A stretch of DNA of 64,000 nt from Apostichopus japonicus. Taxonomy: Eukaryota; Echinodermata; Holothuroidea; Aspidochirotida; Stichopodidae. Numbering within the stretch: position 1 is the first letter of the stretch; each line of letters starts with the position of its first letter. The translations under genes were made by a program, and so were the position numbers. The DNA lies in contig NC_092563.1 in assembly GCF_037975245.1 (NCBI RefSeq), positions 3,481,001 through 3,545,000 of the forward strand, given 5' to 3'. Of this stretch, positions 1-47,239 are shown in pieces. The notes beneath the pieces were generated by a model. The model saw only the letters and a program-made list of their open reading frames with translations. It was not told where the DNA came from and did not search any database.

Positions 1-1120
1 GGTTTATCACATAAAGACACTCTCCAAGCCTTTCTTTTGCACCAAATAAAGGATATTTAGTAAGTAAATATTGTTTGATTTTTTAACATTTTGTCAGCCA
101 GAACCTTTTTTCTTTTATTTTCCTCATTAAATATTAATCAAATTCAAAGAGAAATTTCAACAACTTCATAATTTTCAATTTCATTACTTGAGATGACACT
201 CCATAATTTGCACAAATGAACTACAATGGTTACGGGATATTCGTGAAGAAGTTTATAAAAGAATTGTATGAAAATCAACTCGAGAAGCTGCACAAAAAGT
301 GACTATGACAAAGTCAAAAAAGGAAAATTTGAAATGAAAAAGCGATTTTACCTTCCTTCCTTCTCTGGAATCGTACTGTATTTGATTCTTCTTCATCTGG
401 AAAACAATTTCAACACACATTTTATCATTAAATTCAAATTAAATTAGTCTTGGTCAAATGGTAATTTCTAGTCTTTTTTCTTGTTGCAGTGAGCTGGCCA
501 AAAAACCTGCACATCCATGGAGGGTGGAGTTAACTACAAGATTCCCTCCCCCTTCCCAAAGTTGGATCAAATCTGTGGTAACCAATGAAAACTGATTAAA
601 ATTATTAATGGGAAAGAAGAGGGCTGTACATGCTAATGAGATGGGAAAGTAGACTGTACATAACAAAAAAACTGATTCCTGTTAATTTTTTGTCTAGTCT
701 AGGCAATAATTTCTTTGCCCTTTGAAAATTCCTAAATTATCTTCCAGCCATTTTTTACGTTCATGATTTACTGAAACCTATGGATGAAAAGACTGAATTT
801 ATCTCAAAATCCCTTCCCTACAGCTTTCCAGATGAGTGAAACTGGGTCGTGATTCCTTCTGACTGAAACACCTCAGCAAAGAAATGATTACTTCATAATG
901 ATCGCATTGAACTAAGGATTGGATAACTCAGTGTTGTAGAAGGCAAAACTTATTATCTTGAGGTCAAGGATTCAATTCCAATCCTCTTTCACAGATCTTT
1001 TGAAAAATGTTAAAAACTTATGACGGCCTCTGAATGTACATTGTATGCATCAAATATGCAGTGAAATGTTACACATCAAACTTAAACTTATGTGAATTCT
1101 ATAGGAAGTACAATACTTAC
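1..1120. other. Intronic DNA of paralog A at the window edge
   Basis: This lies downstream of the exon 5 donor of the minus-strand nrf-6-like gene. I found no exon matching the next plus-strand exons (VRVISMLWVILGH region), so the next one should lie left of the window. The only structured item is a tRNA-like stretch near 918-975. Confidence 0.5.
915..980 (+). repeat. tRNA-derived SINE head, degenerate
   Basis: An A-box-like GATAACTCAGTGTTGTAGA (about 922-940) is followed about 25 nt later by TTGAGGTCAAGGATTCAATT, which contains a B-box-like GGATTCAATTCC. Spacing fits a tRNA-derived pol III promoter, but the acceptor stem does not pair, so this is a SINE or tRNA relic and not a tRNA gene. 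Confidence 0.4.
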
Positions 1121-4100
1121 CTGTTCTGATATCTGTACCGGGCAGAACTTCAGCTGTGATGCTTGCTGAGGCATCTGGCAACACTTGCTCCGGTGAATTA
1201 TTTTCATGTTGGTGTAATATACCTTGTTCATCAAGTGGAGCATACTGTACACTCTTACAGGCTGGAGAGTGATACCAGGCATGGTAAAGAGATGATAAAA
1301 CCACTAAGAGAAACAGCAAACTAAAAAAGGTTCTGAAAATAAAACCAGATAAAAATCAATAGGCTATTACTATCAATGTGCCTGGTTTAATGAGGTTTCC
1401 AGTATATCTTGAAGTCATGGGAACAATCTAATGCATATTCATAAATGATCAAATTAATAGCTTGTCTAAGACACAGGAAGCTACAAAATTTAACAAAAGA
1501 TATTATCAATAATCATTATGAATATGGGAGAATGTCAAATAGATAAGCATGAAACAGAAAATTCTTCTCCTTACTGATTTGAAATCATGCATACTGTAGG
1601 TCACTCTACTCATGTAATAATTTCAAAGTTATGACAATTTTGGTGTTCCTGTTAGTCTGTTACACACTGCACGCCATTGCTGCCTCCCCCCACCCATCCT
1701 CCCACCCTATGAAAAGAGAAACAGCTAGAAAGATGTATTTGAGATGTTAAAAGGTTTACTTACTCCTAATTTTCTTTTTCTCAGTGTTTTACTTAAAAAA
1801 CTTTTGATTTTTCTTGCCTCTTTGTATTAAACAAAAGGTACAGTAAACATGCAGGGTATGAGTATCAGAGTGAGCAGAATTGAAGGAAGGGGGATTAACT
1901 GGGAAGGGGGAGGGGGATTAACTGGGAAGGGGGAGTAACTGGGAAGGGGGAGGGGGATTAACTGGGAAGGGGGAGGGGGATTAACTGGGAAGGGGGAAGG
2001 GGAAGGGGGAGAGGGGAACTACAGAGAATACAGCATTTGAAGGAAAACTTACAATGTTAATTTAAACTTCCAGTCAAAGCGATGGTGAGGGTGGCTCGTG
2101 CAGATAACACTCTGTATATTAGCTAATGGGATGTGGAACATGTTTTCTAAACCCTCTGAAAAAAAAAAGAAGAGAAATTAGAGAAAATACTTTTATTTTG
2201 CAGATCAGCACAACAGGTTTCCGTGTTCTCACCTTTGAAGTCAATAAGCAAAGTCATTTCATTTGGTTTTCACCATATGATGAATTCTGATGCAATGTTT
2301 CTATTTTTTCAACATGTTACATGTTCGATACTTTCTTAAAAATACTTAATTTTATACTTCTTTGCTGTTTTATACTTTTCCCACTTAAATTTTTTTCCTT
2401 CAAAGTACTGTTTATGAAAAGTAACATTCCATATATGCTTAGACCAAGATCCAAGGAAAATTTGTCAAAATGACAGCAGAAGAGTGCTTTTAATAACAAC
2501 TGAGGCCAAAGGTTAACTGAAAACGATATTCAGGGAATAATTTAATGCTCAAACATTTTATAGCACTTTCGAAGGCTCTGGATATTCCAATACAAAAGAC
2601 TATGTTACCTGTGAACAAAATCTGCTTTTACATTTTTTACACTTGTATAGCAAATTTGCCCATTTCGCATAGCATTTTGTGATGCAACCTGACAAATTAA
2701 AATATTTTAAAAATATACTAAATAATGAACAAACCAAAGAATATCTCTATTCCACTGACAACGTCCCCCTCTGAGCATTCCTCTGGCACACAGAGACCAT
2801 ACGTCACAGGCAACTATACAAAGCAGAGCAAGGTCAGTAAGAAATTAATTGGCAAATTCACACATTTTACAGCTATTCACAGAGTATGGTAAAATCAGTG
2901 ATCACTCTATCAGAAGAAACATTGACTGCCGTTGATTATGTTCCCTAAAAATTCACGAAAAATTAAGAAAAGTGACTGGTTGGTATTTTGAGTATCATCA
3001 GTAATTGTTTCCAATTCTTTCTTTTTCTTTATAAATCATATTTTATTTCCACTTTTAAAAGGTACTTTATAAACCTAGTGAATGATGGATTTGTTTTCTT
3101 TAACTTATAGCCAGCATGTTTCAATAAAATGTAGAATCTGTCATAAATGTTTGTGGCAATGCTTCAGCATGTAATACTAGACCCAGTGGCTTCAACGTTT
3201 ACTAGATCCAGTTTACTGGATACTTTCATCAGCTGAAAGGCCAAAACTTGTGAAAATATAGCAAAGAAATACTGCAGCGCACTCACAATAGATCTAAAGG
3301 TTAGAAATAAAGTATATAATGAAAAGAACTCTACTTACCTGCAACCCTCCTACATTAGAGTGGTTGACATTAAGTATTATCATACAGTATTTGAAGTCAT
3401 CGATGTTATCGCACTCATCGAAGTGACCAAGCATGTTAATATTTCCCGCCGATAATCCGGCCCCTGGTTTCCCAGCAGCATCAAGAGCTGTTAGTTTGAA
3501 AAGACATTGATATGATTATTTGCGGAAATACACAGGATAAGCACCTTCAGAGGTGAAAAGTAAGCATATATGATTAAAACTTGGCATTACAAGTGCATAC
3601 AGTCACGCCAACCCAAATGACTATTTCCAGGATGGTTTTGTGTATCACCTCAAAGTGGGGTCGGCGAATCTCATTCGCAAGAGGCTTAAACCGTTAAACT
3701 AATTTAAGTGCAGATTTACATGGAGTTTTTTGTGAATCATTTCAATGGTTTAAAATGAGCTTTCTTTCACTTTAGACAGATCGTTAAATAGAGACTGAAA
3801 ATGTACATAAACACTTGTAAATTAATTCATCCCACAAAGTGGAATACTAGCTGAACTACATGTTTAGTCAACTCATTCCATATTCATAACAAAAATCTTT
3901 TACCAATTTTTCATTGTTGCTGTTTATTCATTGTCAGTGCTTACCATCTTTCAAGATTGCTGTCTTATCCGTCAGATTTTGGAGCGTACTGTTACACTCT
4001 GCTGAAATTTGTTCAGACTTATCTATGGGCAGATGAATCTCTGTCTCACTGTACAACATCCCTCGCATCATTTCATGTGTCATTGAGGAGGAAAATGAGA

Positions 4101-4158
4101 AGCAGAGGGACATCACCAAGAGACCAAACATTGGACCAAAAGATGACATGTTGCACAA
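1121..4158 (-). CDS. nrf-6-like membrane acyltransferase, 5' part (paralog A)
   Basis: Five coding exons read leftward: 4158-3945, 3487-3339, 2813-2735, 2155-2053 and 1332-1121. All have GT-AG junctions and consistent phases (1, 0, 1, 2, 1). The start is the ATG at 4158; an in-frame ATG at 4149 is an alternative. Exon 1 encodes a hydrophobic signal-like start. Exons 2-4 encode the cysteine-bearing extracellular NRF domain (GKPGAG, NINMLGHFDEC, CVPEEC, HHRFDWKF). Exon 5 starts with a membrane segment (SLLFLLVVLSSLYHAWY). Exon order, phases and sizes mirror the plus-strand gene at 6355 (149/140, 79/79, 103/97 and 212/194 nt), so the two are inverted paralogs. The family resembles C. elegans nrf-6, an ER/plasma-membrane acyltransferase-3 protein linked to lipid and drug transport; the substrate is unknown. 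The acyltransferase domain should lie left of the window; I found no further exon in 1-1120. Confidence 0.85.
1888..2016. repeat. G-rich minisatellite in paralog A intron 4
   Basis: About five units built on GGGGGATTAACTGGGAAGG with G/A-rich linkers, one unit shortened to GGGAGTAACTGGG, grading into pure GGGGAA runs. It lies 36 bp from the exon 4 donor (minus strand). On the plus strand the G-tracts could form G-quadruplexes. Confidence 0.85.
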
Positions 4159-6354
4159 CTTAGACGATCTATACAGGAACGATGGAAGATAAACATTTAA
4201 TGGTTATCAGAATTGCCCAAAATATACTAGAAAATGAAATAACGTTGTTTTTTCCCCTGTTCAAACTCCAACCAGCATTTCATGGTGTATTACTTTCCAA
4301 CAACTCTTCTGTCCATTTATCTGTCCTCTAATCTATTACCCTATGGTTGAGGTGATATTGGGTGTATTCCATGTCTTGACTGGTATGTCCCACACCCCTC
4401 CCTCCCACCCCCCCCCCCAAAAAAAGGAAGGGTAAATATGGTGGCTAATGAGCAGGCTTTTTCTAGAGCAGATAAAACAGAATGGTACACTTAAAGGCAT
4501 ATTCCTCATTTGATGATTTGACAATTGGGTCATGGAAAATCTTCTTCGTGTAAATAATATATTCTTCATTAACAATGCAATTTTTGGCAGAAGCTATGGG
4601 GAATTCAGATGGTAGGTACTAACGTAGGCTAAACATTTCGTTCCTATGGCCTGAGTTTGCCTGATTTAATTTAACTAAATAAACTACACAGGACTTATAA
4701 GCCATAGGCATACATAAAGAATTTGAGGTACCTTATAACAGTATATATCTTGCGGAATAATGATTGAACCAATCAGATAACCATCTAGCATTGCTTCGCA
4801 ACATAGTTTGGTTCATGAAATTAGGAACAAATCTTAGCGATCATAGTGTAGCTGATAAGCCAAACATAAATGACGCCTTTGGTTCCGACTGTTACAAACT
4901 AGGCCTAACCACGGAACTGCTATTATTCTAATAACAGCTCACTGGTCAAACATAATTAACCTAAGTAAGATCCTTGAAAATCAGAGCTCACAAAAGTGAC
5001 TCTAGTACTAGTACTACTAATACTATAGTCTGGGCTTAGTTTGTGGTATTATTAGTATTAGTTACTAACGTTGCAAGTAACTTGATGAGCTGATCCCAAT
5101 GAAAAACGAAGAGATATACTTAAGTGTTACGCACCCTTTGAAGTTTGAAATAGATTTAATTGTTCATCAACTTGCCTCGATATGCCGCTTTATTATAATT
5201 GCTGATGACTGCTGTGTGTGTTAACCACAGAACTTTTTTTGTTGTGAACGTGACTTCCGTCGCCCCCGACACACCACATAAACGCATGTAATGTAGTTTC
5301 TGCTTTATCAAACAATTGCAAGCATGCGTTACTGATGTTTCGTACACAAAAATGCAACACTCTGTGGTTTCGTGTCATCGTCAAGAACGTGGATATCAGT
5401 TCGTTGGAAGCAACCACGGGTGAAATCGGCACATGACGTATTGCGTAATAGCACACAATGGAATATGTACGGCGGTCTAGAAGGATGTTAGTCATAAATT
5501 TAACTTGACAACTATTTGAATCAAAGAGAAGCAGTCGCTGAAATCTCCCAGCTGCATTTTGTTTAACTCTGGACAGACAAGAACTTGGTTTATATATATA
5601 CATCAATAAAAGGGTATCCGGTCCGAAAGATTCATTTTGTACCTCAAAAGGTCGGCGTATATTTTCATGATCATTTGAGCCTGCCTTTTCATCTCCAAAT
5701 TTAACGTAAAAAGACGGAAACTTCTACGTAGTTAGTTAAGTTCTAATGTCACTTCTGGGCCACGGTATATACAGCAGTAACGTCTATTTTAACCAAGACT
5801 GTACAGTATGTGTGTACATTTTTATCCAAGATATGATTGATCCACTGGTGACTTCCCTTGCGTGGGCAAATTCTGCTACTGTACTTTAGGTTCCCCAGAT
5901 TCTTTAACCAAATTGGCTTCGAAGGTTGGTATATTTATATTATTTGATACCCTTTTAAGAATAACGTGCGCTCTTACCAATGCGGATCATTCAAATATTG
6001 TAAAGCATAGATAGAGTAAGTTAGACTGAGATAAACTTAGATCATTAGAATAGATCGATGTAAACCAAACGCAAAAAAGTGTGTGCCTAACGTTAGGGTA
6101 TATATACTTATGGAAAACCGAGTAGCATGGTGGTGTGCTAGTAATATATTAGTAAGTAGAATACGTTAATTTGCTTATGCTGTATGTTAGCGTACATAGT
6201 TAATACAGCTGCACTGCTTGACACTGCAGTTGACGTTTGTAATGTCAATTGTAATTTGTAACCAATCTTTTTAATGCAATTTTCATTGAACAACCTCTCG
6301 ACCAACACCTAAATATCTTTCTTCTCTGTTACACTTTCAGATATTCTTGGAATC
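4159..6354. promoter_or_regulatory. Divergent intergenic region between the two nrf-6-like genes
   Basis: About 2.2 kb separates the two start codons of the head-to-head paralogs and must hold both promoters and any 5' UTR exons. The plus gene's coding exon begins just after a TTTCAG acceptor (6335-6340), so its transcription start lies further upstream. I see no clear TATA box or coding sequence; C-runs near 4405 and AT-rich DNA fill the rest. Confidence 0.5.
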
Positions 6355-24962
<18,608 letters not shown>

Positions 24963-25055
24963 GGAGATTTGGAGGATTGCAGATCATCTCGATATGACCC
25001 AATTGTCCCTGCCCCCTCCCCACCCCCACTAAAGGATCCACTCCAGCAGTGAGGG

Positions 25056-26215
25056 TTGTGAAAGGGGTTGAACTATTTTGTACCATTGATGAGCAATTCA
25101 ACCTTCAACCTTTTCTTCTCGTCTTCAAATATCATAGTGCTCAGTTATTCCTAGTTGACAGAAAATCATAAAATGTGTGTTGTTATGGGCATTCTCTCTT
25201 TGATCTTTTTGCATTACTAAGAGGGGGGGGGGGTTTGGGGGGGTAGAACATAAATGTTCAAATTATTCTGTAGTTGTTCTGATATGCTGCTGTGTGTGTA
25301 AGGGTACAACTGGGCTACCTATAGTTTGATATAACAGTGTACAGCAATTTAATCATTTGTACATTTGTGGGTAAGATATTCATTGTGGGGACAATATTTT
25401 TACGTACTGTACAATAATGTCATACATCAAAGCACTTTTACCGACAGGTTCTCTCAGTAGTGCTTTGAAGCGTGATATGAGGGAACAGTTAATAGAATTA
25501 GGAAATTGTTCAGCTGGAAAAAAACTGCCCGGAAGAACGCTACCAAGCATGCAGGTGGAAGTTTCATGCCGTAAAATTGAATGATATTATTCAAAGATCA
25601 ACTTTCAATGGATCAGGGAATTTTTTAACTGTTTTGTGAATGGGGTTGAACTATTTTGTACCATTGATGAGCAATTATACCTTCAACCTTTTCTTCTCTT
25701 CTTCAAATATCATAGTGCTCAGTTATTCCAAGTTGACAGAAAATCATAAAATGTGTGTTGTTATGGGCATTCTCTCTTTGATCTTTTTGCATTACTAAGA
25801 GGGGGGGGGGTTTGGGGGGGTAGAACATAAATGTTCAAATTATTCTGTAGTTGTTCTGATATGCTGCTGTGTGTGTAAGGTTACAACTGGTCTACCTATA
25901 GTTTGATATAACAGTGTACAGCAATTTAATCATTTGTACATTTGTGGGTAAGATATTCATTGTGGGGACAATATTTTTACGTACTGTACAGTAATGTCAT
26001 ACATCAAAGCACTTTTACCGACAGGTTCTCTCAGTAGTGCTTTGAAGCGTGATATGAGGGAACAGTTAATAGAATTAGGAAATTGTTCAGCTGGAAAAAA
26101 CTGCCCGGAAGAACGCTACCAAGCATGCAGGTGGAAGTTTCATGCCGTAAAATTGAATGATATTATTCAAAGATCAACTTTCAATGGATCAGGGAATTTT
26201 TTAACTGTTTTGTAC
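25056..26215 (+). repeat. 0.58-kb tandem duplication in the 3' UTR region
   Basis: Two nearly identical 578-bp units meet near 25633. Each contains a G-run, GTTATGGGCATTCTCTC, and a frame beginning MSYIKALLPTGSLSSALKRD. The second copy keeps 75 codons open (25994-26221); the first has one extra A in the A-run near 25520, which breaks the frame. The units follow the nrf-6-like stop codon by about 90 bp, so they are probably 3' UTR and the peptide is probably incidental. Confidence 0.92.
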
Positions 26216-26410
26216 TTTTGACTAATTTCTAAATTACTTAAAATTGAAGGATATGATTTGTTTTAAAATATTGGTAAATTATAAATTTGTTATTAGTGCC
26301 AAACTGCGTGCAATTGTAGACAAAAAAATTGGTTTCTTCGAACGGAGTGTACGAACTTGGATTTTTTTTTTTCATGGACAAACAACTCAGCAAAAGTTTG
26401 AGCTATGCTG

Positions 26411-26416
26411 AATAAA
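26411..26416 (+). promoter_or_regulatory. Candidate polyadenylation signal of the nrf-6-like gene
   Basis: AATAAA after the duplicated 3' region, about 1.45 kb past the stop codon. The actual cleavage site is not visible. Confidence 0.35.
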
Positions 26417-28636
26417 ATCAAGCTTGTTAAAAAAAAAATGTTAAAGAATTATAACCAAGCTAGCTTTATTAATTGAGGTTGGCTGAATTTAACCCACACA
26501 AAAGGGCTGGAATGCTGGCCACTGGATAAGATTTTTATACGGTGAGATAGGCGTAGTGCTTTTTTATTACTAAATTTTTTAAGGTTTTGTTATTTGTTTT
26601 GTGAATCATATTTTGCCCAAGTTTCAGAGATAGCTTTACAGTGTTTAGATGAAAATGAATATTTTGTATAATTCTGAAAAGTTTCACAATTGCCAAAAAC
26701 CAAAGTCAAGAAGACACATTTTGTCATTTACAAAGTTTTTACATGTATCCTTTACTAAATTGGCAATACATACAAATATAAATAATTATTTTTTATTTTT
26801 TATCAACAAGTAGGTTTATTTTAAGTGAAATAAGTGACTGTTGAATTAATTTGAGAGTCTGTTAAAACGAGGCTGGGGTGTATAACACCCCACCAGGAGG
26901 AGGATTAAATCTGTTGTTTTTCTCTCCTTTACTCTTTTTGCTTTTCATTTTACTTTTCTTTATTTGCATCCAACATTTAGTACCACTCCAAATATTATTA
27001 TGCATTGCTGATCATTCCTAAGAGACATAACATATTTTGTCATGCCAAGAGGTTACAATTAAACTTACAATTACAAATCCTTAAACCTGAAGAAGTAAAT
27101 GCAAAGTCTAGGCTGACTTTATTATTTTCAACGTTATTCAGTTCTCCGGCAAACACGTCTAGTTCTGATTTTTGTCTACTTCAAATTATTATGAAATTAT
27201 TATTTTAAAATTATGAAATTATTATTTTGGTGAAAACCAATCATTTTAGTTAAGTTTCTTATGACTGCAATAGATGTGTAGTTCTAACTTGTAAGTTTTA
27301 AACTCTTCCTGGGTTAATTAATCTGGGCATTATTTTTTTGGTTGGGGTTTTTTTTTTCTTTGTGATGTGATTTCTTCTGATGAGTAAATAATAATACCAA
27401 ATGGTATTCTTCATAAGCTCTATTTGAGCAGTACCTCTTAAGCTTTTAACCAAAATTAAACTTAAGGAACAATAATATCGTAAAATTTTTAAATGTGTTT
27501 CTTCTTTCTTGTTTATGTTTTTGTTATTGCCATCAGATGTTTGTACCAAAGTAGAAGTGATGAGTGAAGTTTCTGTTTGGTTCAGTTCATTTTTTTTTAA
27601 CATTATACAATAACAAACATATTTAGTGAGAACTAGAATGAGCAATGACAGTAAGTGAACTGTAAGGAACCCTTGTGGGCTTGACAAGTAGACCACTCCC
27701 AAACAAGAAAAAGAAAGTAAACAACCAACGATGGTAAATAAATCTTACCATCCCACTTCCACCTACCCCACCTCCCCCCCCCCCCCCAACACACACATAA
27801 ACAAATTGAATAAGAGAATTGGTATAACATGGGCCAATCTTTGATAGTTTGAAGGGAGTGGATTGAACTGGCTTTTGCCTTTGTTTGAATAATGAAGGGA
27901 TTCAAATGCATCTTAGCACATTTTCCTCATGTCTCCCCCACCCTCTCCACACTACCCTCTAAACACACCGTTGAGGTTGAAGTTTTACTATTTAGATGGT
28001 AGCGAGTTGAAATTTCTCAAGTGGACTCAATGATGTGAGAGCCTGCTTCAAAAGCAAAATACTAAACCTCTGTAGGTAAATCAATTATCATTAATATTGA
28101 GTATTATCACGAAGATATTTACTTTGCCAATAATAATGCAGTCCCCTTTCCTCTTTGAAGAAAGGTGACTGGGCAATCCCCGATTTTATTCATGGCTCAC
28201 AGATAAAGGCAACCATGATCATTGAAATTCACATGAAAAGTATATCATGGTGCACTTAGTTATGGCTTATGAAACTAAGTTACCGTTCTATGTTCATAAA
28301 AATGACGACAGGCCTCAGTTTAGTGAACTGCGAAGGATAACGGTATGCTACGTGAGCTTTTCGAAAACTATCTTCAAACACAACGAGTGCACGCTATCTT
28401 CAACCCCAACTTTTTCGCGAATTACATCATTTGTACAAACTGTTATATCATCTGGCTTCTGAAGCACTGCGGAATCAGGTGTAACTAAGAAAAGAAACAG
28501 ACAACAAGCACAAGAAGTCGGATTCATCCCTCCATGAAATTCAGATGATCGCTTCAACAGAAAATACAAACCTAAATTATAGGCTACTCCAATTGTATAT
28601 TTAACGCCACCGGGGAGTAGAATAAGCCACTAAAAC
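26417..28636. other. Intergenic region between the nrf-6-like gene and AFG3L2
   Basis: AT-rich, with homopolymer C (27772-27788) and no credible exon. A short perfect hairpin GGGGTGTATAACACCCC lies near 26876-26892. The AFG3L2 promoter should be in the last few hundred bases; I see no TATA box there. Confidence 0.5.
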
Positions 28637-44593
<15,957 letters not shown>

Positions 44594-45419
44594 ATAAACT
44601 TTGTTTACACAGGAATTACAGTAAGAGGTGTGTCTATCAGCTAGTGAGGGATCTTGTGGCAACAATGGACAATATTTGCCCACCAAGATTCATGGTGCAT
44701 CAGCATAACTTACAGAGAGGTTTAGTGGTATCATCCCGACTACTACAGAAGTGTGTTATTGAAGATAATTACGAATGTAAACTGTTGTGAATTATATGGT
44801 TTACTTTAATAACCTATCTTGAATGATAAGACCAGAATGAATTTAGATACCTCACCGGTTCTAAAACTTTTAAGGAAAACTAGAAGTCTTAACTTTTGCC
44901 ATAATGTCATATTAAAAGTGAGAACGTTATTTGTTGGAGAAACTGTCAAGAATTTTAGAGAAAAAAATGTGGGCATTTTGAGTGATTCCAGATATACCTC
45001 ATTGGATTCAATTTAGTTCTCAAATTGTGTGCACATTTGTTGCTGTTTTAAGTAAACAGAGGTGTCTTTCCTCTTTTCCTTTTTATTAGTCTTAAATGCT
45101 GCCATCCAGGGAAGAAAGACATATCACATTAATGATCTGGGATATGCAGGACATACCATTGGGTATTAATTCTTCCGCCAGATTGGCATGTAGTCACAAC
45201 TGTATGTGCATGGCTAATTGATGACCTGTGGCTATAAAACATTTGTAGCCTATGTTAGGTTCCAATTGCCAAGAAGGCTAGTCTTGTCATGAAATATTCA
45301 TCTTATGTCAACCTGAAATCTGGATGGGGGATATCCTTGCCCTTGAAGTATAATTTTTGAAGAACTTAAAAGTAAAATCCTAGCATTGGGATATGTTTTG
45401 TGGTAAGAAATTACTGTTG

Positions 45420-45425
45420 AATAAA
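45420..45425 (+). promoter_or_regulatory. Candidate AFG3L2 polyadenylation signal
   Basis: AATAAA 827 bp past the stop codon, in AT-rich DNA. Another AATAAA overlaps the stop itself (TGAATAAAC) and is probably fortuitous. Confidence 0.4.
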
Positions 45426-46196
45426 CATATCATGAATGTAAGTTTTCTCAAAATATGAGCTCATGGCACTTTTTTTTCTTTATTTTCTATGGTTAATATA
45501 TATTTTAGGTTTTCAGTATCATTGGAAGATGTGCTCATACTGACAGTTTTAGATGCAATCAAGATAAAGAAAAAGTGCCTTCAGTTTTAACCTGAAAGTA
45601 TTTAACTTGAAAGTATTTACATAACTATTAGCAGGTTTTGTAAATCCACATGTTGTTACTTTTATTGTGTTATTTGATTGGGCTTATTGGCTCACAGAAT
45701 TTGTCAAGTTGATGGATGTGCTACAAATTGAAGAGAACACAGGTTCCTAACGACCAGAACTGGAAAGTTTTGGGTCACTTTTAACTTGGATAGATCATTA
45801 ATTTTGTCAGGGTTTTCCACTGAATTGTGACATCTGGATACATGGGTGACTAATTGAACTTATTACTTATGCACGCAATATTAGAATGATAAGTCGGCAT
45901 AACATCATGAAGTTGCATCATCAGCTCCTCTGAAAGTCACAAAGTGTATTGAAAATTGATGAATCCCCCCACCCCACCCCCCAGCTGATGTAAAGAAAGA
46001 AAGGATACTAGTTTTGAATAAATGCAAACATTTACAATACCATCCGTGTTCTGTTTTGGTTTTTCAAATCTTCTACAGCAAAATGTGGCCTTGGCTGGTA
46101 ATGGTATAGACATATCACTTGATTTCTGGTCAAATAACTTCATATGATAAAGATGACAGACAATTTTCCTGTTATTACAACACATTTTTTCCTCGT

Positions 46197-46202
46197 TTTA
46201 TT
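46197..46202 (-). promoter_or_regulatory. Candidate polyadenylation signal of the zinc-finger gene
   Basis: AATAAA on the minus strand about 1.04 kb past the stop codon; it would give a 3' UTR of about 1.05 kb. Confidence 0.3.
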
Positions 46203-47239
46203 CAAAATTCAAATATCACTTCTCATACCTTCACCTTGCCACATCCAAAACAAACTGCATTGTATTACAATATCTGCTCCACTTGTGTTTGGTTAAACAA
46301 CCAACAGTAGACAATTGCTTAGAATCCATCCCCTCGTCTTTGCAAAATGTGTTTCTATGCCATATAAGGAGTTATTAACACTGCTCAAGGTATTGCACAC
46401 ATGCACAGCAACATGTAAACTCATCTAGAGGGCTCCAGGGCTAAAGTTCATTTGTAAAACCTAAATCTTGTCGGCCTCGGGAAAGTACTGCCATCAGAAT
46501 CAATGGTATTACATATTTCAAATATGATGAAAATGTTACAGGCTAAAACTGACATCCCCATTCTTTGAGTAAGTTAGAATTTCAGTCAACCTTGTGTTAC
46601 AATATATTTGAGGTTTCCAGTTTAAACTTTTCTACCATTTTTACGTGCCTTGAAAGTCATCCAAGAATGTGTCTTCCAGACAAACAGATCTCTCATAAAA
46701 TCTTAATATTTATTTACCCCATTTTCAATGGATTGGGTGGCTTCACTGGCTTGGCTTTCACAGTTGCCCAAGGGGCAATTTGCCAGTAATATAAAACTGA
46801 TACCTTTTTGTCCCTTAATTTTGCCTGTGATTTGTGCGCTATAAAAGTTTTTTTTTTCAGTTTCCAAACTGCCAGGACAGACTCCACTTAAAAGTCATAA
46901 TTCTAAATGTTAAACAATATCCATTTTACCTGAAAGAGCACAAAATAATTCTCATAATTTTTCAGTGAAATTTCCCTTGACAAACAGTCTCATGTTTTCT
47001 GGCTTTGACAATAGTGCACTAAGCAAAAAGTAAGGAAAATGATTAATTGATTATTGATGCCTATTGGCTGAAAGAATGGGGGGAAATCCAATTTTCCATG
47101 TTTTAGCTGCTTTTGCAATTTGATATAACAATTTTGAAATTTTTCCTTACAATAATAAATCCTCTGGTATTTCTGAAAATAAAATATTAATTTATGACAA
47201 TTTAAAATGAAATCTGCAAAATTTCTCGCAATACGACTA

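Larger units (their letters stand above)
44594..47239. other. Convergent 3' region between AFG3L2 and the zinc-finger gene
   Basis: Holds the 3' UTRs of both genes, which end tail to tail 2.65 kb apart. It contains AATAAA at 45420-45425 (plus strand) and TTTATT at 46197-46202 (AATAAA on the minus strand). No credible exon or transposon otherwise; C-rich run at 45965-45982. Confidence 0.55.

Noticed and set aside
5193-5606. 137-codon minus-strand frame in the divergent intergenic region
   Set aside because: No recognisable domain, composition unlike the genes, no splice context; chance frame.
25994-26221. 75-aa frame in the duplicated 3' region as a small protein gene
   Set aside because: The near-identical first copy is frameshifted by one base, there is no promoter or splice context, and the position fits a 3' UTR.
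27298-27911. Overlapping 134- and 92-codon minus-strand frames
   Set aside because: Low-complexity, G/C homopolymer-driven, no domain and no splice-supported partner.
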